This document shows, in pieces, positions 1 to 8,059 of a DNA stretch of 64,000 bases. Both the position numbers and the translations under genes were made by a program. Below the pieces are notes generated by a model. That model had not been told where the DNA came from. It worked only from the letters and a program-made list of their open reading frames with translations, and did no database searches. Each line of letters starts with the position of its first letter. Position 1 is the first letter of the stretch. This DNA comes from Candidatus Rokuibacteriota bacterium (GTDB taxonomy: Bacteria; Methylomirabilota; Methylomirabilia; Rokubacteriales; CSP1-6): positions 62,001 through 126,000 of the forward strand of contig QHRW01000106.1 in assembly GCA_003220265.1 (NCBI GenBank). Direction: 5' to 3'.

Positions 1-323
1 TCGGCGCGGCGCTCCTTCACCACGCCGTGGACGGTGAGGCGGTCGCCCACGTACACCGGCTTGATGAACACCATGGACATCGTGCCGCCCTTGACGAAGC
101 CGGCGCCCACGAAGCGGGTCATCAGCTCGGAGACGTAGGCGGTCGACATCATCGCCTGCGCGAGCGGCGCGCGGAATCCCTTCTTGCGCGCCCACGCCTC
201 GTCGGTGTGGATCGAGTACGGCTTGACTCCGGAGTAGACGTCGATCTTTCGCTGGGAGATCTCCTTCACCAGCGGCGGCAGCGCCAGGCCGGGCGCGGCG
301 GTGTCGGCAGCGAGCGTGCTCAT
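1..323 (-). CDS. MaoC-like hotdog dehydratase, 3' part cut by window edge
   Basis: About 107 residues of a MaoC/FAS1-type hotdog protein are visible from an ATG at 321-323. The N-terminal text (KIDVYSGVKPYSIHTDE) and the later stretch GGTMSMVFIKPVYVGDRL are typical of the FAS1-like dehydratase half that pairs with a second MaoC protein. The gene lies 10 bp behind another MaoC-like gene in the same direction, so the two probably form a heterodimeric hydratase acting on an acyl-CoA. The catalytic residues and the C-terminus fall outside the window. The substrate is unknown. Confidence 0.75.
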   Translation of the reverse strand, partial: MSTLAADTAAPGLALPPLVKEISQRKIDVYSGVKPYSIHTDEAWARKKGFRAPLAQAMMSTAYVSELMTRFVGAGFVKGGTMSMVFIKPVYVGDRLTVHGVVKERRA

Positions 324-333
324 GAGGGTCCTC

Positions 334-756
334 TCAGTCCCGGAACAGCATCTGGGTGAAGCGGCCGCGGACGAGCACCGTGCCGTCCTCGGCCTCGGTC
401 ACGTACTCGGTGACCATGTACGGCTTGCCGCGGCGCTCGTACTTGTCGATGACCGTGCCGCGCGAGCGCGCGCGCACGCCGGGGCGGATCGGCTCCAGGA
501 ACTCGAATTCCATCTTGGCGTGCAGGCCGGCGCGCACGATGTACTTGCTGTGCCGCAGGTGCAGCGCCTGGTTGGCGAGAAGCGTCGGATGGGCGATCGG
601 GCCGCCGAACGGCGAGTCCTCGGAGAACCACGGGTGATGGTCGTCGACGGCGTACGCGTAGGCCTCCACGTCCTCCGGCGTTACGAGCTTGGTGTCGGAG
701 ACGAAGGTCTCGCCGACCTGCAGCGCGTCATAGCTGAGCGGTCTGAATTGCTCCAT
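334..756 (-). CDS. MaoC-like hotdog dehydratase/hydratase
   Basis: This is a 140-residue single-domain hotdog protein. The ATG at 754-756 is chosen because GGAGGAG lies just upstream and because the family text starts at MEQFRPLSYDALQVGE. It has the FxSDTKLVTPEDVEAYA opening, the HHPWF segment and a C-terminal strand VLVRGRFTQMLF, as in the N-half of FAS1-like and MaoC dehydratases. It is followed 10 bp later by a second hotdog gene, which suggests a two-subunit (R)-specific enoyl-CoA hydratase or mesaconyl-CoA hydratase-like enzyme. The exact acyl substrate cannot be told. Confidence 0.8.
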   Translation of the reverse strand: MEQFRPLSYDALQVGETFVSDTKLVTPEDVEAYAYAVDDHHPWFSEDSPFGGPIAHPTLLANQALHLRHSKYIVRAGLHAKMEFEFLEPIRPGVRARSRGTVIDKYERRGKPYMVTEYVTEAEDGTVLVRGRFTQMLFRD

Positions 757-828
757 GGCTCCTCCGAGCGGGGCAGTTGAGCGGCCCGCCTGATGGTGAA
801 CGCGGATGGCTCCTGCGTCAATAGAGAT

Positions 829-905
829 GGGGGCCTCGATATGGCCCTCAAGCCCCCAGATGCGCGGCAACCCCAGATGCTCGTCACGGCCCGGCAAAGC
901 GTGGC
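829..905 (+). repeat. Degenerate copy of the dispersed two-hairpin repeat
   Basis: A G5-CC / GG-C-rich arm pair around CTCGATAT, then a C5 tract, then CGGCCCGGCAAAGCGTGGCG, reproduces the order of parts seen in better copies at 9476, 16964, 21123 and 63599. The match is imperfect and the first stem is shortened. It sits upstream of the small basic gene at 952. Confidence 0.55.
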
Positions 906-951
906 GCTCCTCGGCATTCCGTACTACACCGGAGTGCATGGAGGTATCGCT

Positions 952-1104
952 ATGGCGAGCATGAAGCAGCGGAGCGCGGCGCGACGGAACATCAAGAAGG
1001 CGGCGGCCGCCGCCAAGCGCAAGCAAACGCTCAAGCACCTGCCCAAGTCGACCCGGCGCGCGCTCGGCAAGGAGGCCGCCAAGGCACGCCGCAAGGCGGC
1101 GTGA
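952..1104 (+). CDS. Small Lys/Ala/Arg-rich basic protein, H1-like
   Basis: This is a 50-residue protein with about one third Lys plus Arg and many Ala residues (NIKKAAAAAKRKQTLKHLP, then KEAAKARRKAA). A GGAGG site 9 bp upstream fixes the ATG at 952. The composition resembles the tails of histone H1-like or nucleoid-associated bacterial proteins, so nucleic-acid binding is inferred; there is no recognised domain. It is convergent with leuD, with only 3 bp between the stop codons. It could also be a ribosome- or RNA-associated peptide. Confidence 0.6.
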   Translation: MASMKQRSAARRNIKKAAAAAKRKQTLKHLPKSTRRALGKEAAKARRKAA

Positions 1105-1107
1105 GGA

Positions 1108-1728
1108 CTACGGCGCCGCGCTCAGCCAGGGCGGGGCGGCGCGGTGCGAGGCCTCGAACGCGGCGATCTGCGCTTCGTAACCGAGCGTGAGGCCGATGTC
1201 GTCCTGGCCGCTCAGCAGCATCTGCTTGCGGAAGGGATCGATCTCGAACCGGTGCACGGCGCCGTCGGGCGCCGTCACCGTCTGCGCCTCCAGATCGACG
1301 CTCAGCGTGGCGCCGGGCCGCGCGTGGAGCTCCCGCCGCAGCCCGGCCACGATCTCGGCCGGCAGGATCACGGCGAGCACGCCGTTCTTGCCGCAGTTCT
1401 GGTGGAAGATGTCGCCCAGGCTCGGCGCGATCACCACGCGCACGCCGTAGGCGGCCAGCGCCCACACCGCCGCCTCGCGCGACGAGCCGCAGCCGAAGTT
1501 CTCGGCCGCCACGACGATCTTCGCGCCGCGAAAGCCCGGCTGGTTGAGCACGAACTCCGGCCGCTCCTTGCCGTCGGCGTCGAAGCGCACGTCGTGGAAC
1601 AGGAAGCGCTCGTAGCCCGCGCTGCCCTGCGGCTTGCGCAGGAAGCGCGCCGGGATGACGCGATCGGTATCGACGTTGGGCAAGTCGATCGGCGCTGCGG
1701 CGGCGGTGAGACGCGTGAAGGCCTGCAT
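1108..1728 (-). CDS. leuD: 3-isopropylmalate dehydratase small subunit
   Basis: LeuD (206 aa) is the swivelling small subunit of isopropylmalate isomerase, which converts 2- to 3-isopropylmalate in leucine synthesis. The family signatures are present: NVDTDRVIPARFL near residue 20, then AENFGCGSSREAAVWAL and FHQNCGKNGVLAV. The length is normal for the LeuD1 type. The ATG at 1726-1728 lies 2 bp past the leuC stop, so the two subunits are translated from one message in the usual leuC-leuD order. No leuB or leuA is in the window. Confidence 0.95.
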   Translation of the reverse strand: MQAFTRLTAAAAPIDLPNVDTDRVIPARFLRKPQGSAGYERFLFHDVRFDADGKERPEFVLNQPGFRGAKIVVAAENFGCGSSREAAVWALAAYGVRVVIAPSLGDIFHQNCGKNGVLAVILPAEIVAGLRRELHARPGATLSVDLEAQTVTAPDGAVHRFEIDPFRKQMLLSGQDDIGLTLGYEAQIAAFEASHRAAPPWLSAAP

Positions 1729-1730
1729 CG

Positions 1731-3116
1731 CTAGAGCTGCCGCACGTCGGTGAGCCGCCCGGTGACCGCAGCCGCCGCCGCCATGGCCGGCGACATCAGG
1801 TGCGTGCGCGCGCCCTTGCCCTGGCGTCCCTCGAAGTTGCGGTTGGAGGTCGAGGCCACGCGCTCGCGCTCGCGCGCGGTCTCGCCGTTCATCCCCACGC
1901 ACATCGAGCAGCCGGCCTCGCGCCACTCGAAGCCCGCCTCGCGAAAGATCCGGTCGAGGCCCTCGCGCTCGGCGGCTTCCTTCACGAGGCCGGAGCCCGG
2001 CACGATCCACGCGGGCACGACGGCGCGCCGGCCCTTGGCCACCGCCGCGGCCGCGCGCAGGTCCTCGAGCCGGCTGTTGGTGCAGGAGCCGATGAACACG
2101 CGATCGACCGTCACGTCGGTGAGCGCCATGCCGGCGCTGAGCCCCATGTAGGCCAGCGCGCGCTCGAGGCTGGCCCGCCGGCCGGCATCCGCGGTCGCCG
2201 CCGGATCGGGCACGCGGCCGGTGATCGGCAGCGCGTCCTGCGGGCTCGTGCCCCACGTCACCGTCGGTGCGAGCTGGGCACCATCGACACGCACCTCGCG
2301 ATCGAACGCGGCACCGGCGTCGCTCGGCAGCGTCTTCCAGTAGGCCACCGCGCGCTCCCACGCCTCCCCGTCCGGCGCGAACGGTCGACCCTTGATGTAC
2401 GCGTACGTCGTCTCGTCCGGCGCCACCATGCCGCAGCGGGCGCCGGCCTCGATCGACATGTTGCAGACCGTCAGGCGCTCGGCCATGGACATCGCGCCGA
2501 AGACCGCGCCCGCGTACTCGAGCGCGTGGCCGACGCCGCCTGCCGCGCTGATCCGCGCGATGATCGCCAGGATCACGTCCTTGGCGCTCACGCCGGCGCC
2601 GAGGCGTCCGTCGACGGTGATGCGCATCGTCTTGGGCTTGCGCTGCCAGAGCGTCTGCGTGGCGAGCACGTGCTCGACCTCGCTGGAGCCGATGCCGAAG
2701 GCCAGCGCGCCGAGCGCGCCGTGCGTGGCCGTGTGGCTGTCGCCGCACACCAGCACCATGCCCGGCAGCGTGAGGCCCTGCTCCGGCCCGATCACGTGCA
2801 CGATCCCGCGCCGCGCGTCGCCCTGGCCGAAGTAGACGATGCCCTGCCGCGCGGTGTTGTCGCCCAGCGACTGGACCATGTCGCGGATCTCGGCGTCCGG
2901 CGCGGGCGCGCCGGGCGACGTCAGCACGTAGTGATCGGCCGTCGCGACGCAGAGGTCCGGACGGCGCACGCGCCGGCCCGTCCGGGCCAGGCGCACGAAC
3001 GCCGCCGTCGAGCCCTCGTGGAGCAGGTGGCGGTCGATATAAAGGAGGGTCTGCCCGCCCGGCCCTTCGGCCACGACGTGCCGCGCCCAGATCTTCTCGA
3101 ACATCGTGCGGGCCAT
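1731..3116 (-). CDS. leuC: 3-isopropylmalate dehydratase large subunit
   Basis: LeuC (461 aa) is an aconitase-family hydro-lyase that works with LeuD. The three [4Fe-4S] ligands are visible as GSCTNS (Cys345) and CSMC (Cys403, Cys406), and [12 protein letters not shown] carries active-site residues. The start at 3116 is preferred because family members begin M-(A)-R-T-MFEKIW. An in-frame TTG 39 bp upstream would overlap the preceding small membrane gene. No strong Shine-Dalgarno is seen, so translation may depend on coupling to that gene. Confidence 0.95.
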   Translation of the reverse strand: MARTMFEKIWARHVVAEGPGGQTLLYIDRHLLHEGSTAAFVRLARTGRRVRRPDLCVATADHYVLTSPGAPAPDAEIRDMVQSLGDNTARQGIVYFGQGDARRGIVHVIGPEQGLTLPGMVLVCGDSHTATHGALGALAFGIGSSEVEHVLATQTLWQRKPKTMRITVDGRLGAGVSAKDVILAIIARISAAGGVGHALEYAGAVFGAMSMAERLTVCNMSIEAGARCGMVAPDETTYAYIKGRPFAPDGEAWERAVAYWKTLPSDAGAAFDREVRVDGAQLAPTVTWGTSPQDALPITGRVPDPAATADAGRRASLERALAYMGLSAGMALTDVTVDRVFIGSCTNSRLEDLRAAAAVAKGRRAVVPAWIVPGSGLVKEAAEREGLDRIFREAGFEWREAGCSMCVGMNGETARERERVASTSNRNFEGRQGKGARTHLMSPAMAAAAAVTGRLTDVRQL

Positions 3117-3129
3117 GACAGCCCGAAGA

Positions 3130-3360
3130 TTACTTGCTGTCGCCTCGGGGCTCAAGCCGCGACCAGCGGCGCACGGCGACGGCCGCCCAGATCGCCTCGA
3201 TCACCCCGAACGGCCAGGCGCCCTGCAGGAAACCATAGACGGAGCCGAGCGCGCAGGCGACGGCGAAGGCGAGCACGAACCAGTGGCTGCGGGCTTCGCA
3301 GGCGTAGCAGACGAGCATCGCCGTGACGGCGAAGAGACCGAACAGCGTCAGGCGGTCCAG
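3130..3360 (-). CDS. Small two-helix membrane protein, probable CTG start
   Basis: The reading frame encodes a short protein that I recognise by pattern as a recurring small family, beginning [19 protein letters not shown] and continuing through [20 protein letters not shown] to RRW. It has two hydrophobic segments and no catalytic motif. The only standard in-frame start, ATG at 3318, would remove half of the first membrane helix. A CTG at 3358-3360, one base after the stop of the upstream gene, keeps the full family N-terminus (76 aa), so I chose it. The function is unknown; the gene lies directly upstream of leuC. Confidence 0.6.
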   Translation of the reverse strand: MDRLTLFGLFAVTAMLVCYACEARSHWFVLAFAVACALGSVYGFLQGAWPFGVIEAIWAAVAVRRWSRLEPRGDSK

Positions 3361-3361
3361 C

Positions 3362-4018
3362 TCAGCCCTGGCCGGTGACGCGGTCGATGCCGGTGACGCG
3401 GCGGTAGGCGACAGCGTGCTGGGTGCCGTCGTCCTGGTCCAGGATCAGGCCGTCGTCGCTGACCTCCGAGATGATGCCGAGGAGCGGGTCGCGGCTGTTG
3501 GCCACGGAGATCTGCACGTGCTTGCCGACGTGAGCCTCGGCCTCGCGCTTCCAGAGCGTGTCCATCGTGCGGGCGACCTCGGCGATCTCGCGGATGTGGC
3601 CGACGCCCGGGATGCCGTGATTGTCGTCGGCCGGCTTCCTCACGGGCGCACCGGCGGCCGCGATGGACGCGGCTGTCATCGGGCGCGCCGCTGCGGCGGG
3701 AGCGCCGGCGACGGGCGCGGCACCGCCCGTGGGCGATGCCGGACGACGCGTGCGGCCGGCTTGCTCGACGGCGGCGGCGAGGGCCTGCACCACCTCGGCC
3801 ATGCGGCCGAGCATCGAGCGGAAGAGCCAGAAGCCCAGCAGCGAGATCGCCAGCGCGAGGGTGAGGCTCACCTGGGCCTGCGTGCTGCGCATGGCGCCGA
3901 CGCTGTGCAGCGTGAAGGCGAAGATCAGCAGCGGCACGATTGCGACGAGCGCGAAGATCACCGAGGCCGCCTGCTGAAGGCCCTGCTGCTTGCTCCGCGC
4001 CGAGCCGTCACCCGCCAT
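3362..4018 (-). CDS. Membrane protein with C-terminal small beta-barrel-like domain
   Basis: This 218-residue protein starts at an ATG preceded by AGGGGGAGGG. It has two N-terminal membrane helices (about residues 17-38 and 50-68), then a long Ala/Pro-rich linker. The C-terminal region of about 90 residues (VGKHVQISVANSRDPLLGI through DDGTQHAVAYRRVTGI) looks like an Sm- or SH3-type barrel. I do not recognise a named family. It may be a membrane-anchored scaffold with a cytoplasmic barrel. It is the first gene of the run leading to leuC and leuD. Confidence 0.7.
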   Translation of the reverse strand: MAGDGSARSKQQGLQQAASVIFALVAIVPLLIFAFTLHSVGAMRSTQAQVSLTLALAISLLGFWLFRSMLGRMAEVVQALAAAVEQAGRTRRPASPTGGAAPVAGAPAAAARPMTAASIAAAGAPVRKPADDNHGIPGVGHIREIAEVARTMDTLWKREAEAHVGKHVQISVANSRDPLLGIISEVSDDGLILDQDDGTQHAVAYRRVTGIDRVTGQG

Positions 4019-4091
4019 CGGCCGCCCTCCCCCTTTCCGATGATCCGTCAGGGAGCCCTCGCGCCGGAAAGAGTTTCCTGGCGTCGGGTTT

Positions 4092-5027
4092 TCAGCCCTT
4101 CGCCGAGGGCTGGTGACCCACGGAGCCCTCGTACTTTCCGAGCTCCTCCGGCGGCAAGTAGGCCTCCTCCCACCCGCGAATGCGGTCGAAGCCCGCGAAG
4201 GTATGGAGGTCGCCCATCGGGTGGCCGCGGAATCGCTCGGCGAACTTCGCCTCCGCCGCCGGGCCTTCCTGCCGCAGCGCGGCAGCAAAGTCGTGGAGCG
4301 CCTGCAGCGCCACCCGCAGCATCGCGCCTGGCAGGATGGTGACCGCTATGCCGAGCTCCTTCATCTGCTCCACCGTGAGCCGCGGCGACACACCCGTCTG
4401 GTTGTAGAAGACGGGGCCGCGCACCTCGCGACACACGCGCCGGACCTCGTCCAGGCTCGTCGGACCTTCGACGAAGGCCAGGTCGGCGCCCGTCGCGAGG
4501 TACGCGTTGGCGCGCTCGATGGCGGCGTCCAGCGAGCCGCCGTGGGCGCCGCGCGCGTCGGTGCGCGCGATGAGCACGAAGTCGGGATCGAGCTCGCGCC
4601 GCACGGCGTCCGCCGCCCGGTACTTGCCGACCGCCTCGTCGAGCGCGATCACGCGCCGGCCGGCCACGTGGCCGCAGCGCTTGGGGATCACCTGGTCCTC
4701 GATGTGGATGCCGGCCACGCCGGTCTGGATGTACTCGCGCACCGTGCGCATGACGTTGATGGCGTTGCCGTAGCCGTTGTCGGCGTCCGCGATCACGGGC
4801 GCCGCCACCGCGTTGGCGATGTAGCGCGCGTTCAGGTGCATCTCGGTCATGGTGGCGAGCCCGGCGTCCGGCATGCCCAGCAGCGCCAGCGACGTGCCGT
4901 AGCCCGTCATGTACACGGCCGGGAAGCCCGCCTGCTCGAGCACCTTCGCGCTCATGGCGTCATAGCAGCCGGGCACGACGAGCGGCGTCGACTTCAGCAG
5001 CTGGCGAAGCTTCGTGGTGGTGCGCAT
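4092..5027 (-). CDS. Isocitrate lyase / PEP mutase superfamily enzyme
   Basis: This 311-residue TIM-barrel protein belongs to the ICL/PEPM superfamily. It carries the N-terminal LVVPGCYDAMSAK text, the metal site ADADNGYG, HIEDQVIPKRCGH in place of the KKCGH catalytic loop, IARTDAR, and FVEGP. The Cys and His of the loop are kept, which fits a lyase such as a 2-methylisocitrate lyase-like or oxaloacetate-decarboxylase-like enzyme cleaving a C-C bond of a 2-hydroxy-dicarboxylate or oxoacid. No methylcitrate genes flank it, so the substrate is open. Confidence 0.85.
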   Translation of the reverse strand: MRTTTKLRQLLKSTPLVVPGCYDAMSAKVLEQAGFPAVYMTGYGTSLALLGMPDAGLATMTEMHLNARYIANAVAAPVIADADNGYGNAINVMRTVREYIQTGVAGIHIEDQVIPKRCGHVAGRRVIALDEAVGKYRAADAVRRELDPDFVLIARTDARGAHGGSLDAAIERANAYLATGADLAFVEGPTSLDEVRRVCREVRGPVFYNQTGVSPRLTVEQMKELGIAVTILPGAMLRVALQALHDFAAALRQEGPAAEAKFAERFRGHPMGDLHTFAGFDRIRGWEEAYLPPEELGKYEGSVGHQPSAKG

Positions 5028-5239
5028 ACCTTCTCCTCTGTCGCGATGGTAATCTTCACCGGGTCGAGCTGAACGTCGACATCGTTGGCCACAGTGAGAA
5101 CGGCGAGCAGCGCCGTGTAGCAGAGCGCGACCGCCTCTTCTTGCCTTTCTGATTCGGCGACGCGCATTCGGTCACGAACGGCAGCGACGGCGGAATCGAC
5201 TCGACCGGCACGCCTATTCGCCGAAGGAACTGCGGGAAG

Positions 5240-6274
5240 TCAGCGTGGCAGCTTGGCGCGGAGATAGTCATCGAACGGCCCGCTGATCCGGACGATCTCG
5301 TTGAGCGCCCAGGCGCCGCGACGGATGACGACGACGAAGAGATCGCCGGCGATGCCGGCGCGGCGGGTGGCCTCGGTGACCGGGGCGAAGACCAGCGTGC
5401 GCGGCGCGTCGCTGTCGGTGAACGTCAGGAAGTCCACGCTGGTCGCGTCGGCGCCCACGGCCATCACGCGCGCGCCCTGGCGATCGGCCACGAAGAGGTG
5501 GCCGCCGGGGCTCACGTCCATGCCGGCCGCGATGGGACCGCGCAGGGCCAGGCGGCGTCCCTCCGGCCCCACGCTCCAGATCTCGCCGGTGCCGCGCTGC
5601 CTCGGCGCCTCGGTCTCACCGTCCGCGGTCACCCACAGGCGCTCGCCGCGCGCCACGAGTAGTCGCGGCCGCGGCAGGGGGAGCCACAGCGGATCGAGGA
5701 CCTTGCCGCTCGGGTCGAGCTTGACGACGGCGTTGTGCTGGCGATCCGCCACGAGCAGGTTGCCTTCGGGGTCGAAGGCCACACCTTCCGGCTGCTTGAG
5801 CATCGGCGTGGAGAGCCGGCTCGGGGGTGTGCCGCCCGCGATCATCTCGGCGCGGCCGTCGACGAGGCGGTAGAGCACGCCGACGACGCGATCGCGATCG
5901 TACGTCGTCACCAGCACCTCGCCGCCGCGCACGGCGGCCACCTGCGGATTCGGCAGCGGCGGGCCGTAGAGGACCCGCGCTTCCGTCTCCTTGGTGAAGC
6001 GCCCGCCGCCGGGCGGGAAGCGATAGATCGGCCAGATGTCCTCGATCTCGCCGCCGACGTAACGGCGGCCGGTCCGCGATGCGTACAGGGTGCCGCTCTG
6101 GGGATCGAAGACGAGCGACGAGGCGGAGGGAATGCCGCTCGTGTGCCGTCCCTCGTCGAAACCGTCGCCCGTCACGTAGACCTTGGCGGTGAAGCCGCGC
6201 GGCAGCGCCATCTCCGCCGCGGCCGTCGCCGGCAGCAGCAGCAGCGCGATCAGCAGCCGCGCGCCGTACCTCAT
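5240..6274 (-). CDS. Secreted NHL/SMP-30-type beta-propeller protein
   Basis: This 344-residue protein starts with a signal peptide (LLIALLLLPATAAAEM) and has propeller repeats such as PEGVAFDPEGNLLVADRQHN and GMDVSPGGHLFVADRQGA. Such propellers occur in sugar dehydrogenases and lactonases of the L-sorbosone dehydrogenase/gluconolactonase type; no catalytic set can be assigned here. The ATG overlaps the stop of the upstream permease by four bases (ATGA), which makes it the last gene of the ABC transporter operon and suggests a periplasmic role on the transported compound. Confidence 0.7.
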   Translation of the reverse strand: MRYGARLLIALLLLPATAAAEMALPRGFTAKVYVTGDGFDEGRHTSGIPSASSLVFDPQSGTLYASRTGRRYVGGEIEDIWPIYRFPPGGGRFTKETEARVLYGPPLPNPQVAAVRGGEVLVTTYDRDRVVGVLYRLVDGRAEMIAGGTPPSRLSTPMLKQPEGVAFDPEGNLLVADRQHNAVVKLDPSGKVLDPLWLPLPRPRLLVARGERLWVTADGETEAPRQRGTGEIWSVGPEGRRLALRGPIAAGMDVSPGGHLFVADRQGARVMAVGADATSVDFLTFTDSDAPRTLVFAPVTEATRRAGIAGDLFVVVIRRGAWALNEIVRISGPFDDYLRAKLPR

Positions 6275-7113
6275 CCCTTGACGCTGCCCGCCGTGAGGCC
6301 CTCGACCATGTACTTCTGCAGATAGATGTAGGCCGCGATGACGGGCAGCGTGGTGAGGACGGCCCCCGACATGAGCGAGCCCCAGCCGTAGACGTCGCCG
6401 GTGATGAAGGAGGCGAGGCCAACGGGCAGCGTGCGCAGCTTGCCGTCGGTGATGAACACGAGCGCGTAGAGGAACTCGTTCCACGCCTGCGTGAACGCAT
6501 AGAGGCCCGCGGCCAGCACGCCGGGCATCGACAGCGGCAGCACTATGCGGTAGAAGGCGCCGAAGCGGGTGGCGCCGTCGATCATCGCCGCTTCCTCGAG
6601 CTCCTCGGGGATGGACTCGAAGTAGCCCATCAAGAGCCAGGTGACGAACGGCACCGTGAACGACGGATAGGCGGCGATCAGGCCGGCCAGGCTGTTGGCG
6701 AGGCCGAGGCTGCGCATCTGCGCGTAGAGCGGGATGAACAGGATCGACGGCGGCACCAGGTAGGTGATCAGCGTGGCGCTGGCCAGGAAGCCGCGCCCGA
6801 AGAACTTCAGCCGCGCCAGCGCGTAGGCGCCGATGGTCCCCACGGCCGTGGCCAGCAGCGTGCTCGTCACCGACACGAAGACGCTGTTCTTGTACCAGGC
6901 GACGAACTCCGTCTTGGTGACGAGCTGCTGGTAGTTCTCGGTGGCGAAGGGCCGTGGCCAGAACATCGAGACCAGGCTGCGCATCTGGTCTTCGCTCTTG
7001 AACGACGTGACGGTCATCCAGTAGAACGGAAACAGCACCATCAGCGCCAGCACCACGAGGACGGCGTAGGACAGCGCCGTCTGCGCGCGACCGGCGGCGC
7101 CGCCCGCCCTCAC
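6271..7113 (-). CDS. Sugar-type ABC transporter permease (MalG/UgpE-like)
   Basis: This 280-residue inner-membrane protein has about six helices and the permease EAA loop (EELEEAAMIDGATRFGAFYR), with a C-terminus typical of carbohydrate permeases of the MalG group (TAGSVKG). The GTG start overlaps the upstream permease stop as GTGA. It would form the translocation pore together with the product of 7110-8054. No ATPase is encoded beside it. Confidence 0.9.
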   Translation of the reverse strand: MRAGGAAGRAQTALSYAVLVVLALMVLFPFYWMTVTSFKSEDQMRSLVSMFWPRPFATENYQQLVTKTEFVAWYKNSVFVSVTSTLLATAVGTIGAYALARLKFFGRGFLASATLITYLVPPSILFIPLYAQMRSLGLANSLAGLIAAYPSFTVPFVTWLLMGYFESIPEELEEAAMIDGATRFGAFYRIVLPLSMPGVLAAGLYAFTQAWNEFLYALVFITDGKLRTLPVGLASFITGDVYGWGSLMSGAVLTTLPVIAAYIYLQKYMVEGLTAGSVKG

Positions 7114-8054
7114 CGCTTGCGCCCCTTCCGCATGTAGCGCGCCAGCACCATGATCGTGATGGCCAGCAGCGGCAGCAGGTAGAGCGCGACGGCGATCGCC
7201 TCGCCCAGCCGCTGGGCGCCGAACGCCGTCTCGTAGGTCAGCACGGGCATCACCATGGTGGTGCCGCCGGGGCCGCCCTTGGTGAGGATGTAGACGATCT
7301 GGAAGTCGTTGAACGTCCAGATCGTCGAGAGCAGCACCACGATGATCATGATGTTCTTGAGCCCCGGCAGCGTCACGTGGCGGAAGCGCTGGAGCATGCC
7401 GGCGCCGTCGACCGCCGCCGCCTCGTAGAGCTCGACCGGGATCGCCTTCATGCCGGCCAGGAACGAGATGCCGAAGAACGGAAAGCCGCGCCAGATGTTC
7501 ACCGCGATCACCGAGGCCATCGCCGTGTGGGGCTCGCTCAGCCAGCCCACGCCCTGCGGCAGGATGCGGAACACGCGGACCAGCAGGTAGTTCAGCACCC
7601 CGAGGCTGCCGTCGAAGATCCACAGGAAGTTCAGCGCGGAGACGACCGTGGGCGCCACCCACGGGATCAGCAGCACGCCGGTCCAGAACGAGCGCCAGCG
7701 GATGTTGGACGTGAGCACGAGCGCCATCACCACGCCCAGCACGAGCTTGAAGCCCACCGAGCCGAACGTGAAGATGGCGGAGTTCACGACCGCGCGCTGG
7801 AAGAAGCCGTCGGCGCTCAGGCGGATGTAATTCTCGAAGCCGACGAAGACGGGCGGCAGGCCCACCAGCTTGTGGGTCAGCGAGAGGTAGAGCGCGTAGC
7901 CGAACGGATAGGCGACGAGCGAGAGCACGAACAGCACGATGGGCGTGACGAAGAGGTAGCCCATCCGGTGGTCGGGCCCGAGCACGCGCCTGAGCCCGCC
8001 GCGCTGCGGACGCTGCGTGAGCGCACCGGGCAGGCGCGCCGTCGAGATCGCCAT
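7110..8054 (-). CDS. Sugar-type ABC transporter permease (MalF/UgpA-like)
   Basis: This 314-residue permease has a cytoplasmic N-terminus, six predicted helices beginning at MGYLFVTPIVLFVLSLVAYP, and the EAA motif VELYEAAAVDGAGMLQRF. It is of the MalF group. It starts 5 bp after the binding-protein stop and ends in a GTGA overlap with the second permease. The pair likely imports a sugar or polyol, as inferred from the type of binding protein upstream. Confidence 0.9.
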   Translation of the reverse strand: MAISTARLPGALTQRPQRGGLRRVLGPDHRMGYLFVTPIVLFVLSLVAYPFGYALYLSLTHKLVGLPPVFVGFENYIRLSADGFFQRAVVNSAIFTFGSVGFKLVLGVVMALVLTSNIRWRSFWTGVLLIPWVAPTVVSALNFLWIFDGSLGVLNYLLVRVFRILPQGVGWLSEPHTAMASVIAVNIWRGFPFFGISFLAGMKAIPVELYEAAAVDGAGMLQRFRHVTLPGLKNIMIIVVLLSTIWTFNDFQIVYILTKGGPGGTTMVMPVLTYETAFGAQRLGEAIAVALYLLPLLAITIMVLARYMRKGRKR

Positions 8055-8059
8055 GGCTG

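Noticed and set aside
4994..5167. 57-residue minus-strand frame from the ATG at 5167
   Set aside because: Codon use is plausible, but it overlaps the lyase gene by 34 bp, has no ribosome site and matches no family, so it is not listed as a gene.
5056..5271. 71-residue minus-strand frame overlapping the NHL gene's end
   Set aside because: Ser/Arg-rich composition without domain signal, and it competes with a better-looking frame in the same spacer.
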